From contig CAIQEX010000711.1 in the NCBI GenBank assembly GCA_903870955.1, positions 1-6,360 on the forward strand: a stretch of 6,360 bases of DNA. Direction: 5' to 3'. The DNA comes from an uncultured beta proteobacterium (GTDB lineage Bacteria > Pseudomonadota > Gammaproteobacteria > Burkholderiales > Burkholderiaceae_C). The notes below the pieces were generated by a model that saw nothing but the letters and a program-made list of their open reading frames with translations, made no database searches and was not told where the DNA came from. A program made the position numbers and the translations under genes. Positions 1-6,360 of this stretch are shown here, piece by piece (within the stretch, counting starts at the first letter, position 1; the number at the start of each line of letters is the position of its first letter).

Positions 1-20
1 ATTACGTCTTTTGCTGCCAT
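1..20 (-). CDS. groEL: Chaperonin GroEL, N-terminal fragment
   Basis: Read on the minus strand, the ATG at 20-18 opens a frame reading M-A-A-K-D-V before the window edge cuts it. This is the characteristic start of bacterial GroEL, the 60-kDa ring chaperonin that folds cytoplasmic proteins together with GroES. Only six complete codons are present, so the identification rests on three things: this N-terminal match, a good ribosome binding site (CTGGAG, 8 nt upstream), and the position 55 nt downstream of groES, the standard groES-groEL order. The rest of the gene lies to the left of the window. It should be co-transcribed with groES, since no terminator is visible in the spacer. Confidence 0.9.
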
Positions 21-28
21 GTTTATGA

Positions 29-34
29 CTCCAG
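29..34 (-). promoter_or_regulatory. groEL ribosome binding site
   Basis: The minus strand reads CTGGAG here, 8 nt before the groEL ATG. It fixes the groEL start within the 55-nt groES-groEL spacer. The rest of the spacer, at about 35-55, is a very AT-rich run that should leave the binding site unstructured. No promoter or terminator is evident between the two genes. Confidence 0.75.
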
Positions 35-75
35 AAATTTAAAAATTAAAAAGTGACTTGGTGCGAGGGGAGAAA

Positions 76-366
76 TTACTTCTCGACCACTGCGAACAAA
101 TCGTCTTCTTTCATGACGAGCAATTCGTCGCCATCGACCTTGACGGTCTGGCCGCTGTACTTGCCGAACAGCACGCGATCGCCAATCTTGACGGTCAAAG
201 CGGCGATTTCACCCTTGTCATTGCGCTTGCCAGGGCCAACGGCCAGCACTTCGCCTTGATCAGGCTTTTCAGCAGCGTTGTCAGGGATGACGATGCCGGA
301 GGCTGTCTTGGTTTCACTTTCAACGCGTTTAACGATCACGCGGTCGGCCAGAGGACGCAGTTTCAT
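76..366 (-). CDS. groES: Co-chaperonin GroES (Cpn10)
   Basis: This encodes the 96-residue co-chaperonin that caps the GroEL ring during ATP-driven protein folding in the cytoplasm. The protein begins [14 protein letters not shown], the typical betaproteobacterial GroES start. The mobile loop (about residues 17-32) contains the GroEL-contacting hydrophobic tripeptide I25-V26-I27. It is followed by the conserved [19 protein letters not shown] region, [11 protein letters not shown] and a C-terminal [16 protein letters not shown]. Length equals the family norm. The frame stays open upstream to a TTG at 438-436, but that extension of 24 residues does not resemble GroES. The ATG at 366-364 also has a strong AAGGAG site 7 nt upstream, so it is the start. 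groEL follows after 55 nt on the same strand. Upstream lie a leader hairpin, CIRCE and a sigma-32-like promoter, indicating heat-shock control. Confidence 0.98.
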   Translation of the reverse strand: MKLRPLADRVIVKRVESETKTASGIVIPDNAAEKPDQGEVLAVGPGKRNDKGEIAALTVKIGDRVLFGKYSGQTVKVDGDELLVMKEDDLFAVVEK

Positions 367-373
367 GAGGAAT

Positions 374-379
374 CTCCTT
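374..379 (-). promoter_or_regulatory. groES ribosome binding site
   Basis: The minus strand reads AAGGAG, a near-perfect Shine-Dalgarno sequence 7 nt from the ATG at 366-364. It decides in favour of the 96-residue GroES start over the longer upstream frame, which starts at a TTG inside the leader. Confidence 0.9.
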
Positions 380-394
380 GATTTCGAAACAGAT

Positions 395-431
395 AAAAAA
401 AACAAGGTGCCGAACGCAACGTGCCGGCACC
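395..431 (-). terminator. Terminator-like hairpin in the groESL leader (possible attenuator)
   Basis: Read on the minus strand, GGTGCCG (431-425), a 12-nt loop and CGGCACC (412-406) form a perfect 7-bp GC-rich stem. TTG and then eight T residues (402-395) follow directly. This is the layout of a rho-independent terminator in the direction of groES transcription. It lies between the promoter/CIRCE region and the groES ribosome binding site, so it cannot end a preceding gene and would act inside the leader if real. On the plus strand no T-tract follows the stem. The stem is short and its loop large, so it may be only partly effective. The right arm also contains the self-complementary GTGCCGGCAC (421-430), so a protein-binding palindrome is an alternative reading. 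Confidence 0.45.
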
Positions 432-454
432 CATTCAAACTTCAGGCGGCGATG

Positions 455-481
455 TTAGCACTCGTCTGATCTGAGTGCTAA
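455..481. promoter_or_regulatory. CIRCE operator (HrcA binding site)
   Basis: TTAGCACTC (455-463), a 9-nt spacer and GAGTGCTAA (473-481) match the CIRCE consensus at every arm position. CIRCE is bound by the HrcA repressor, whose activity depends on GroEL, giving negative feedback on chaperonin expression. Here it lies about 90 nt upstream of the groES ATG, covers the predicted transcription start and abuts the -10 element, which is a suitable position for repression. hrcA itself is not in this window. Confidence 0.96.
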
Positions 482-511
482 TAGTGAGGACGAAATTTTT
501 TGTTTCAAGGG
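481..511 (-). promoter_or_regulatory. Predicted groESL heat-shock (sigma-32-like) promoter
   Basis: On the minus strand CCCTTGAAA (511-503) contains CTTGAA, the core of the sigma-32 -35 element. After a 14-nt spacer (503-490) comes CCTCACTAT (489-481), a fair match to the CCCCATnT-type -10. Transcription would start near 474, inside CIRCE. The same bases also give a weaker vegetative reading (TTGAAA, 16 nt, CACTAT), so basal sigma-70 transcription could overlap. The -35 match and spacing are good and the -10 is imperfect. No start site has been measured. Confidence 0.6.
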
Positions 512-548
512 TTTTGGTGTGCTCAGGAGGCCAAGAAAAACCCTTGAA
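504..548. repeat. 12-bp perfect inverted repeat with opposed CTTGAA motifs
   Basis: TTCAAGGGTTTT (504-515) and AAAACCCTTGAA (537-548) are exact reverse complements separated by 21 nt. The left arm contains the predicted groESL -35 element. The right arm carries the same CTTGAA motif (543-548) on the plus strand, pointing towards the response-regulator gene. The repeat therefore puts two back-to-back -35-like elements in the divergent intergenic region. Function is unknown. A regulator site or a divergent promoter pair are both possible. Confidence 0.6.
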
Positions 549-561
549 TAGGGTACTAACT

Positions 562-607
562 ATCAATTTAGTCATTTTTATTACTTGTAAAAATGACAAA
601 AATTGAT
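562..607. repeat. Long AT-rich imperfect palindrome upstream of the signalling operon
   Basis: The inner arms GTCATTTTTA (571-580) and TAAAAATGAC (588-597) pair perfectly over 10 bp around a 7-nt loop. The outer arms ATCAATTT (562-569) and AAATTGAT (600-607) pair over 8 bp. A small internal loop (570 against 598-599) separates the two blocks. No T-tract follows on the plus strand, so it does not look like a terminator. It sits about 50-100 nt before the response-regulator ATG, overlapping or just upstream of possible promoter elements. That position suits an operator or, if transcribed, a leader hairpin. I do not recognise the binding protein. Confidence 0.6.
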
Positions 608-633
608 TGTATTTGTTAAAAAACGAATAAAAT
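603..633 (+). promoter_or_regulatory. Weak candidate sigma-70 promoter for the signalling operon
   Basis: TTGATT (603-608) and TAAAAT (628-633) resemble -35 and -10 elements, but their 19-nt spacing is longer than usual. An overlapping alternative is ATGACA (593-598), 17 nt, TTAAAA (616-621). Both are partial matches in AT-rich DNA, where such matches occur by chance. A promoter is expected somewhere between 543 and 645 because the operon begins at 660 and its upstream neighbour is divergent. This exact placement is tentative. Confidence 0.25.
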
Positions 634-659
634 ACATTTGATTTTTTGAGGGCTTCACC

Positions 660-1022
660 ATGCACTACATACTTATCGTGGACGACCACGCAGACATTCG
701 ACGCTTGCTAAGCATTACCTTGGGCAAGCAGTACGAGATTGTCGAAGCCGACAACGGTGCGGCAGCGCTGTATGCAGTGCGTAAATACCATCCGGTTGCC
801 GTGCTGCTCGATGTGATGATGCCTGGCGAGATTGACGGCTTGCAGGTGCTCGACGCGATCAAATCCGATGCAAAAACAAAAGACACATTGGTGGCGATGC
901 TGACGGCTCGTGGGCAGCAGTCTGACAGGGACGAGGCCAACCGACGGGGCGCCGACGCCTATTTCATCAAGCCCTTCAGCCCGTTGCAGGTGGTGATGTG
1001 GCTGCGTGATCGCCTCAAATGA
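660..1022 (+). CDS. Stand-alone CheY-like receiver (response regulator)
   Basis: This encodes a 120-residue protein that is almost entirely one receiver domain with no output domain. The phosphorylation site is complete. Acidic D8-D9 follow the first strand (ILIVDDH), the phospho-acceptor D51 lies in LLDVMMPG, and the switch T82 (MLTA) and K104 (FIKPF) are in their expected places. The ATG at 660 is preceded by GAGGG, with 7 nt between, an adequate ribosome binding site. It is the first gene of an apparent operon, and its TGA overlaps the next ATG in an ATGA arrangement. Lacking its own output, it probably acts by protein contact or as a phosphate carrier. The kinase encoded two genes downstream and the c-di-GMP enzyme next door are the obvious partners, but this is inference from gene order. 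Confidence 0.95.
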   Translation: MHYILIVDDHADIRRLLSITLGKQYEIVEADNGAAALYAVRKYHPVAVLLDVMMPGEIDGLQVLDAIKSDAKTKDTLVAMLTARGQQSDRDEANRRGADAYFIKPFSPLQVVMWLRDRLK

Positions 1023-3202
1023 ATCCGTCGGTGGCGCCGGTTCCGGATGCGGAGGTGCTGACTGCGCAACTGTTTCGCTATGCGCAGGATATGGAAGAGC
1101 TGATGCGCCAGCACAACCGGCTTCAGCTGCAGCACCAGATGATTTTGCAGTCACTGGGCAAGGAAGCAAATGGTCCGGATCTGTTGCCGCGCCTGTTGAT
1201 GCAGGCCTCGCCCATGTATTGGGTAACCGACGCGCAAGGACAGATACGACATTCCAGCAGTCAGCTGCGTTGGCAATACTTGCAACAAGATAGCAGTCTG
1301 ATCGGCAGAAATGCAGCGCAACTGATACGCGTGCTGCACAGCGCCTCGTTGGCGTCTTTGCTGAAGCGCGTGACGGAACAAACCTACCCGGCGAGTGCGC
1401 TGCAATTTCGTTTGGAAATGGTGGGCTCCGTACCTTCGCTGCGGGGCACCGTGTGGGATGCCTTGCTGATGCAGAAGCCCGAAGATGACACTGCAGATAT
1501 CTATTGGTTTCTTTCACCGGCGGTGATCAGTCAGGGCAGTATGTTGCAGGCACAAAGTGCCTATGCCCACGCTGTGGACTCCGAATATGGGGTGATGGTG
1601 GCCAATCCCTTTGGCAGCATCAGCTCGGCCAGTCCGGGCTATTGTCTTATGACGGGTTACGCTGAATCGGAACTCATGGGGCGTAACCCACGCATGCTCA
1701 GCTCCGGTCGCCATGAGACCGAGTTTTACCAAAGCCTCTGGTTGGAGCTTCTGGACACAGGTCATTGGAGCGGGACTATTTTCAACCGGCGCAAGAGTGG
1801 TCAGATCTATTTGCAGTGGCAGACCATCACCATGGTCGAGAGCATTGACGACAAAGTCGTCTCCTACATATGCGCAACGGCAGACCTTTCAACCTCCGAG
1901 AAGTCCAGCAAAGAACTACAGGAGCTGGCCTATTCCGATGCCCTGACCGGACTGCCCAATCGCCGCAAGATGATGGAACACCTGGAGCAGTTTTTTGCGC
2001 ATTCGGCACCTGACGCGGACGCGCTTACCCTGTTGTTTATTGATCTGAACCGATTCAAACCCATCAACGATGACCTGGGCCATCAGGTGGGCGATATGGT
2101 TCTTCAGCACGTGGCTTCGGCGTTGCGCGACGCGCTGCCACCCGCAAACCTGTTGGCTAGGGTCGGGGGCGACGAATTTGTAGCGGTGCTCAACGGAATC
2201 GCGCAGGCCGAGCAGGTGGAAGTCATAGCCACCCAATTGCAACAGGCGCTTAAGCAGCCCATGGTCATCATGGGGCGCAAGTTGAGCGTCGGTGCCAGTA
2301 TCGGATGTGCGACCTATCCGCGCGATGCCGAAGATATGGTCAGCCTTCTGCAGCGTGCCGACGCGGCCATGTACAGCGCCAAACGATTTGGTATTCCGCT
2401 TTGTCACTACGACGCCAACATGGGGGCAGCGGATAAGCCCAATCTGGAGCGTGATCTCTGGTTGGCACTGGAACGCCAGGAAATCAGTCTGGTCTACCAA
2501 CCGCAGGTTCGCAGCCACACCCAACCTAGCCTGCGCGGATGTGAAGCATTGATGCGTTGGCAGCATGCAAAAGTCGGTGAGGTGGAACCCCACGTGTTTA
2601 TCGAAATGGCCGAACGCAGCGGCTTCATCGTCGCACTGGGTAACTGGGCTTTGGAGCACGTTTGTGAACAGATGCGTGCCTGGCGCGAGCAGGGTATGCC
2701 TGAGCTCACCCTGTCTCTCAACGTCTCCTTGCGCCAGTTGCGCGACCCGGATTTTGCCGCCTGTGTCAGGCGGGCGCTCGAGACCCACGGTGTGGCCCCG
2801 CATCTGTTGGAAATGGAACTGAGCGAGACCCAGGCCATTTCATTCGTGGAGTCCGACACTTCGCACATTCAGGTGTTGAGGGACATGGGCGTGCGCATTT
2901 CGATTGATGACTATGGCATCTCTTTCTCGAGCTTGTCGCGACTCAACTTCCTGTCCATCAGTAGTTTCAAGATCAATCCACGGTGCGTGCAGGATTTGGC
3001 GCACAGCGCAGATGCCAGGGCCATCAGCAATTGCATGATCGCCATCGGTCGGGCCATGGGAATCGAGGTGATTGCACTGGGAGTGGAGACCGAAGCACAG
3101 GCGCACATATTGGCGGAGCAGGGGTGCCACGTGATCCAGGGTTTTTATGCCAGCCATCCGGTGTCGGCGGATTCCTTGTTCGAACAAGTGACGCTGAAGT
3201 AA
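1019..3202 (+). CDS. PAS-GGDEF-EAL protein: likely diguanylate cyclase with degenerate EAL domain
   Basis: This encodes a 727-residue c-di-GMP signalling protein with no evident membrane segment or signal peptide. Domain order: a helical, possibly coiled-coil N-terminus (about 10-45), a weak PAS-like region (about 55-160), a clear PAS domain (about 180-290, with the [14 protein letters not shown] signature), GGDEF (about 302-461) and EAL (about 482-720). The GGDEF domain appears active: D342, N350, D359 and the motif G383-F387 are present. The RxxD inhibitory site expected just upstream reads PPAN. In the EAL domain E509, N568, E600, E603, D630, D631, K651, E690 and Q707 are kept. However, the first Glu of EGVE is L687, KID is KIN (N653), and loop 6 reads DDYGISFSS instead of DDFGTGYSS. 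Phosphodiesterase activity is therefore doubtful and net c-di-GMP synthesis is predicted. The ATG overlaps the receiver stop (ATGA) and has no clear ribosome binding site, so translation is probably coupled. Confidence 0.93.
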   Translation: MNPSVAPVPDAEVLTAQLFRYAQDMEELMRQHNRLQLQHQMILQSLGKEANGPDLLPRLLMQASPMYWVTDAQGQIRHSSSQLRWQYLQQDSSLIGRNAAQLIRVLHSASLASLLKRVTEQTYPASALQFRLEMVGSVPSLRGTVWDALLMQKPEDDTADIYWFLSPAVISQGSMLQAQSAYAHAVDSEYGVMVANPFGSISSASPGYCLMTGYAESELMGRNPRMLSSGRHETEFYQSLWLELLDTGHWSGTIFNRRKSGQIYLQWQTITMVESIDDKVVSYICATADLSTSEKSSKELQELAYSDALTGLPNRRKMMEHLEQFFAHSAPDADALTLLFIDLNRFKPINDDLGHQVGDMVLQHVASALRDALPPANLLARVGGDEFVAVLNGIAQAEQVEVIATQLQQALKQPMVIMGRKLSVGASIGCATYPRDAEDMVSLLQRADAAMYSAKRFGIPLCHYDANMGAADKPNLERDLWLALERQEISLVYQPQVRSHTQPSLRGCEALMRWQHAKVGEVEPHVFIEMAERSGFIVALGNWALEHVCEQMRAWREQGMPELTLSLNVSLRQLRDPDFAACVRRALETHGVAPHLLEMELSETQAISFVESDTSHIQVLRDMGVRISIDDYGISFSSLSRLNFLSISSFKINPRCVQDLAHSADARAISNCMIAIGRAMGIEVIALGVETEAQAHILAEQGCHVIQGFYASHPVSADSLFEQVTLK

Positions 3203-3206
3203 AGCC

Positions 3207-6200
3207 ATGAATATCGTCCGCCTCCTCGAAGGCTTGAAAATAAATACCAAATTGGCGTTGGCCTCGGGTGGACTGTTGCTGGTGGTACTTCTGGTGGGCA
3301 TCCAGTCGATCTACAGCACGCGGCTTCAGGCAGCTGAGATTCAGCGCATGTACTCAGACGAGTTGCTGGGCATCTCGCATATCAAGGAAGCCAATATCCA
3401 ACTCATGACGGTGGCCCGTGCCCTGCGTCAAATGGCACTCTCTCCTAGTCTTGTGGCACGCCAGGATGCCCAAAGGCAACTGATGCTTGCGCGCGACCAG
3501 TTGCAGCAGGAATTACTTGAAAGTGAAAAACACTTTTTCCGCGCTGAGGGGAAGCAACTGCTCAAGGACATTCGCGCCGAACTGGTTCTGTACATGGCCA
3601 ACGTGGACCTTGCGCAAGCGCTGATTGAACAGGAAGGTAGCTTCCAAACCTCCAGGATATCCAGCTTTTTGCTAAACCCCGATAACGTCAAGGTGTTTCA
3701 GGCAACTGATAAGTTGATGGACCGACTGGTGGACCACAAAGAGAGTTCCGCCCAACAGGCGGCTCAGGATGCCGCCCAATTTTCGGCATCGGTAGAGCAC
3801 TGGACGATCATTCTTTTGACGTTGGGGACTGCCAGTGGGATCGGCTTTGGCCTGCTGGTCGGTGCTTCGGTGCGCCAGCCGAATGACCGGTTGCGGCAAA
3901 GTGTCGAGCGATTGGCCAGAGGTGACTACCGAATCGCCATTCCGCACCAGGACTTCGACAATGAAATTGGTGCCATGGCACAGTCCCTGCAGGTACTCCA
4001 AACGGTGGCCATCGAGGCCGACGTGCTGCGTTGGGTCAAGACCAGTCTGTTCGAATTGGGCAGTGCGGTTCAGGCGATTGAAGAACTGGATGAGTTTGCC
4101 AACGTCTTGATGGGCCAGCTCACCCCGCTGGTAGGCGCACAGGTGGGCGTCCTCTACGCCATGGAAGTATCAGAAAATAATTTCTGCCTGGCCGGTGGGT
4201 GGGGCTACACACCGGGTGCCGAATTGCGCACGCAATTTAAATCCGGCGAAGGCCAGTTGGGTCAATGTGCGCGCGATGGCCGGCCACTGAAGTTGCAAGC
4301 TGCTGAGGGTGCTGGCCTGCGCATCCAGTCGGCGCTGGTCGATAGCCCGGCCTCCGAGGTACGCCTGGTTCCGGTGTTGGGCAATGCCGGGCAGACGCTG
4401 GCGGTCATTGAATTGGCCAGTCTGGCCCCGTCGCAACCGCAACATGAGGCGTTGCTCAAAGAAGTATTGCCTCTGATTGCCTTGAATCTGGAGATCATCG
4501 CGCGCAACCGTATTGCCCGCAGTCTGCTGGAGCAGACCCAAGCCCAGGCGCTGGAGTTGGAAGCGGCACGCGGCAAGGCCGAGGACGCCACACGCGCCAA
4601 GAGTGAATTTCTGGCCAACATGAGCCACGAAATTCGTACCCCCATGAACGCCGTCATTGGACTATCCCACCTGGCATTGCGCACCGACATGACGCCCAAG
4701 CAGCGCGACTATCTGCAAAAAATTCACTCCGAGGGAAGTGCTCTGTTGGGCGTGATCAACGACATCCTGGATTTTTCCAAGATCGAGGCCGGGATGATGG
4801 GGCTGGAAGACGCGCCCTTCTGGCTGGACGATTTGCTCGACGGCATATCGCTGTTGCTGTCGCCCAAGGCCCAGGAAAAGGGACTGGAGTTGCTGGTACG
4901 TATTGCGCCAGATGTGCCGCTGGGATTGGTGGGGGATGGTTTGCGGCTGCGTCAAGTCCTGATCAATCTGTTGGGTAACGCGGTCAAATTCACGGCCAAC
5001 GGGCATGTCAAAGTGGACGTTCGTTGCGCGAATCCCGCGCAGGACCCGTTGACGCTGGAAGTGGCTATTGAAGATACGGGAGTGGGCATTTCCGAAGAGC
5101 AATGTAAGAAGCTCTTCGTCGCCTTTAACCAGGCAGACACCTCGATCACCCGTAAATATGGCGGCACCGGTTTGGGGTTGGCCATATCCAGGCGTTTTGT
5201 CGAGATGATGGGCGGCCAGATATCGGTGCAGTCGCAGGTGGGCCTGGGAAGTATCTTCAGTTTCAGTGTGCAGTTGGGCCTGTCACACGAAGCGCGGCAA
5301 GAAAATCTGTCGCGCGAGGTGGCACGGGGCAAGCGGGTGCTGGTGGTTGATGACAATGCCAATGCGCGTCAGATTCTGTGTGAGCAACTCGGTGCACTCG
5401 GCATGCGCAACGACGCCGTTTCCAGCGGAAAAGACTGTTTGATGGCGCTGCAGCGAGAGGACGACCTCGACCCTTACGCCATTGTTTTGATGGACTGGAA
5501 AATGCCCGGACTGAATGGTGTCAATGCCACAAAGGCCGTCATGCATGACCTGACTTTGCAGCACCTTCCCATCGTGATCATGGTGACGGCTTTTGGTGCT
5601 GACGAGGTGCGCGAGGAGGGCACGCACGCGGGCGCCCGGGCCTTCGTGGACAAGCCCGTGAGCCAGTCGCGCCTGTGGGATACGCTGGCCGAAGTCATCT
5701 ATCCCCATTCCAATCACGCCACACCTTTGCACGGGTCAGCGGACAACTTGCGATTTCCAGGGCTGCGGGTCATGCTGGTGGAAGACAACGATATCAACCA
5801 GCAAATTGCGGTCGAGTTGCTGGAAGCGTTAGAAGTAAAGGTGACCGTGGCTGAAAACGGTCAGGAAGCACTGGACCTTTTGACCGCTGCGCCGGACCCA
5901 TTGCCGTGGGCCTTGGTGTTTATGGATTTGCAGATGCCGGTCCTTGATGGTCACCAGACCACCTTGGCGATTCGCCAGCAAGCACGCTTTGATCACCTGC
6001 CGATCATCGCCATGACGGCCCATGCGATGGATGATGAGGTGCGTCGTTGCCTGGCTGAGGGCATGAACCACCATCTCTCCAAGCCCATCGATCCCGATGC
6101 GCTGATCGAGAGTTTGCGCCGTTGGGGGGCCTACGACGGCACAACATTGCGGATGGCCGAAGTGTCTGATGCGAGCGTACCGATAGACACCGCAGCGCCG

Positions 6201-6360
6201 CCCTTGATCGAGGGAATGAATACCGCACAAGGTTTGAAAAACTGTCTGGGAAATTTGAAACTCTACCTCTCGTTGCTGGAGAAGTTTTACGCCGTGCTCA
6301 TACGCACGCCTTCACTGACCCGGGAGGCCCTTCGGCAACAGGACTATGCGTCGGCACAGC
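3207..6360 (+). CDS. Membrane-bound hybrid histidine kinase (HAMP-GAF-HisKA-HATPase-REC-REC-HPt), 3' truncated
   Basis: The frame is open from the ATG at 3207 to the right edge (1051 complete codons). Layout: TM1 (about 15-35), a helical periplasmic domain resembling the four-helix-bundle sensors of chemoreceptors (about 37-198), TM2 (about 199-222), HAMP (about 222-275, with DNEIG where DEIG is usual), GAF (about 276-425), a coiled coil, HisKA with phospho-acceptor H474 ([10 protein letters not shown]), and HATPase with N591, D623-TGVGI and G653-TGLGL. Receiver 1 has D715/D716, D763, T794 and K816. Receiver 2 has E859/D860, D907, T937 and K959. From about 1003, [14 protein letters not shown] looks like the start of an HPt domain whose histidine would lie just past the edge. 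All visible catalytic residues are intact. The start is 4 nt after the previous stop with only a weak purine-rich stretch upstream, so coupled translation is likely. Signal and ligands are unknown. Confidence 0.95.
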   Translation, partial: MNIVRLLEGLKINTKLALASGGLLLVVLLVGIQSIYSTRLQAAEIQRMYSDELLGISHIKEANIQLMTVARALRQMALSPSLVARQDAQRQLMLARDQLQQELLESEKHFFRAEGKQLLKDIRAELVLYMANVDLAQALIEQEGSFQTSRISSFLLNPDNVKVFQATDKLMDRLVDHKESSAQQAAQDAAQFSASVEHWTIILLTLGTASGIGFGLLVGASVRQPNDRLRQSVERLARGDYRIAIPHQDFDNEIGAMAQSLQVLQTVAIEADVLRWVKTSLFELGSAVQAIEELDEFANVLMGQLTPLVGAQVGVLYAMEVSENNFCLAGGWGYTPGAELRTQFKSGEGQLGQCARDGRPLKLQAAEGAGLRIQSALVDSPASEVRLVPVLGNAGQTLAVIELASLAPSQPQHEALLKEVLPLIALNLEIIARNRIARSLLEQTQAQALELEAARGKAEDATRAKSEFLANMSHEIRTPMNAVIGLSHLALRTDMTPKQRDYLQKIHSEGSALLGVINDILDFSKIEAGMMGLEDAPFWLDDLLDGISLLLSPKAQEKGLELLVRIAPDVPLGLVGDGLRLRQVLINLLGNAVKFTANGHVKVDVRCANPAQDPLTLEVAIEDTGVGISEEQCKKLFVAFNQADTSITRKYGGTGLGLAISRRFVEMMGGQISVQSQVGLGSIFSFSVQLGLSHEARQENLSREVARGKRVLVVDDNANARQILCEQLGALGMRNDAVSSGKDCLMALQREDDLDPYAIVLMDWKMPGLNGVNATKAVMHDLTLQHLPIVIMVTAFGADEVREEGTHAGARAFVDKPVSQSRLWDTLAEVIYPHSNHATPLHGSADNLRFPGLRVMLVEDNDINQQIAVELLEALEVKVTVAENGQEALDLLTAAPDPLPWALVFMDLQMPVLDGHQTTLAIRQQARFDHLPIIAMTAHAMDDEVRRCLAEGMNHHLSKPIDPDALIESLRRWGAYDGTTLRMAEVSDASVPIDTAAPPLIEGMNTAQGLKNCLGNLKLYLSLLEKFYAVLIRTPSLTREALRQQDYASAQ

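Noticed and set aside
58..381. 107-aa plus-strand open frame opposite groES
   Set aside because: It is antisense to a certain groES gene and has no recognisable domain. It is a coding shadow.
367..438. In-frame N-terminal extension of groES starting at a TTG (438-436)
   Set aside because: The extra 24 residues do not resemble GroES and overlap the leader hairpin. The ATG at 366 has a strong AAGGAG site and gives the normal 96-residue length.
541..553. Small hairpin CCCT-TGAAT-AGGG
   Set aside because: A stem of only 4 bp is expected by chance, and it overlaps the better-supported inverted repeat at 504-548.
562..607. Bidirectional terminator reading of the palindrome
   Set aside because: The genes on either side are divergent, so no transcript needs ending here. 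The stem is AT-rich and no uninterrupted T-tract follows on the plus strand.
435..689. 84-aa minus-strand open frame across the intergenic region
   Set aside because: It begins inside the response-regulator gene, runs through CIRCE, the promoter and both inverted repeats, has no recognisable domain and no supporting ribosome binding site was noted.
708..1517. 269-aa minus-strand open frame
   Set aside because: It is opposite the receiver and the start of the GGDEF-EAL gene, both of which have clear conserved motifs. The translation is low-complexity and unlike any known family.
1916..2803. 295-aa minus-strand open frame
   Set aside because: It lies entirely antisense to the GGDEF and EAL domains. 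Long antisense frames are common opposite GC-rich coding sequence, and no domain is visible.
4170..5732. Series of minus-strand frames of 136-152 aa opposite the kinase
   Set aside because: The plus-strand frame encodes continuous GAF, HisKA, HATPase and receiver domains with all key motifs. The opposite frames overlap each other and show no family signatures.
1..6360. Mobile element, CRISPR array, tRNA or rRNA, phage or defence genes
   Set aside because: I saw no transposase or integrase motifs, no regularly spaced repeats and no tRNA-like or rRNA sequence. Apart from the intergenic regions, the window is filled by chaperonin and signalling genes.

Overview
The window looks like chromosomal DNA from a betaproteobacterium of the order Burkholderiales, most likely the family Comamonadaceae (Rhodoferax-like). 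This rests on the GroES sequence, the groES-groEL order, the moderately GC-rich coding sequence and the style of the signalling proteins. No database search was possible, so the family assignment is an inference from memory.

Left part (1-511, minus strand). This is the start of a groESL chaperonin operon. It holds the first codons of groEL (cut by the left edge), a complete groES, and a leader of about 108 nt containing a hairpin followed by a U-tract. Upstream lie a perfect CIRCE operator (TTAGCACTC-N9-GAGTGCTAA) and a sigma-32-like promoter whose -10 element touches the operator. Together these suggest dual heat-shock control, with HrcA repression acting over an RpoH promoter, and possibly a third level at the leader hairpin.

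Centre (about 500-659). This AT-rich divergent intergenic region contains two inverted repeats that the genes do not explain. One (504-548) carries two CTTGAA motifs pointing away from each other. The other (562-607) is a long imperfect palindrome just upstream of the signalling genes.

Right part (660-6360, plus strand). Three tightly packed genes form an apparent signalling operon. The first encodes a stand-alone CheY-like receiver of 120 aa. The second overlaps it by ATGA and encodes a PAS-GGDEF-EAL protein of 727 aa. The third begins 4 nt later and encodes a large membrane-bound hybrid histidine kinase, running off the right edge inside its HPt domain. The kinase has a periplasmic helical domain, HAMP, GAF, HisKA, HATPase, two receivers and the start of an HPt. 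All its visible phosphorelay residues are intact.

The simplest reading is a membrane-to-c-di-GMP pathway. The kinase senses a signal, phosphate passes through its receivers and HPt to the small receiver, and the receiver acts on or beside the GGDEF-EAL enzyme. The GGDEF domain looks catalytically intact but lacks the RxxD inhibitory site. The EAL domain keeps most metal ligands but has lost the glutamate of the EGVE motif, has an altered loop 6 and has KIN instead of KID. The predicted net output is therefore c-di-GMP synthesis without product inhibition at the canonical site, with the EAL domain perhaps serving as a sensor or ligand-binding domain.
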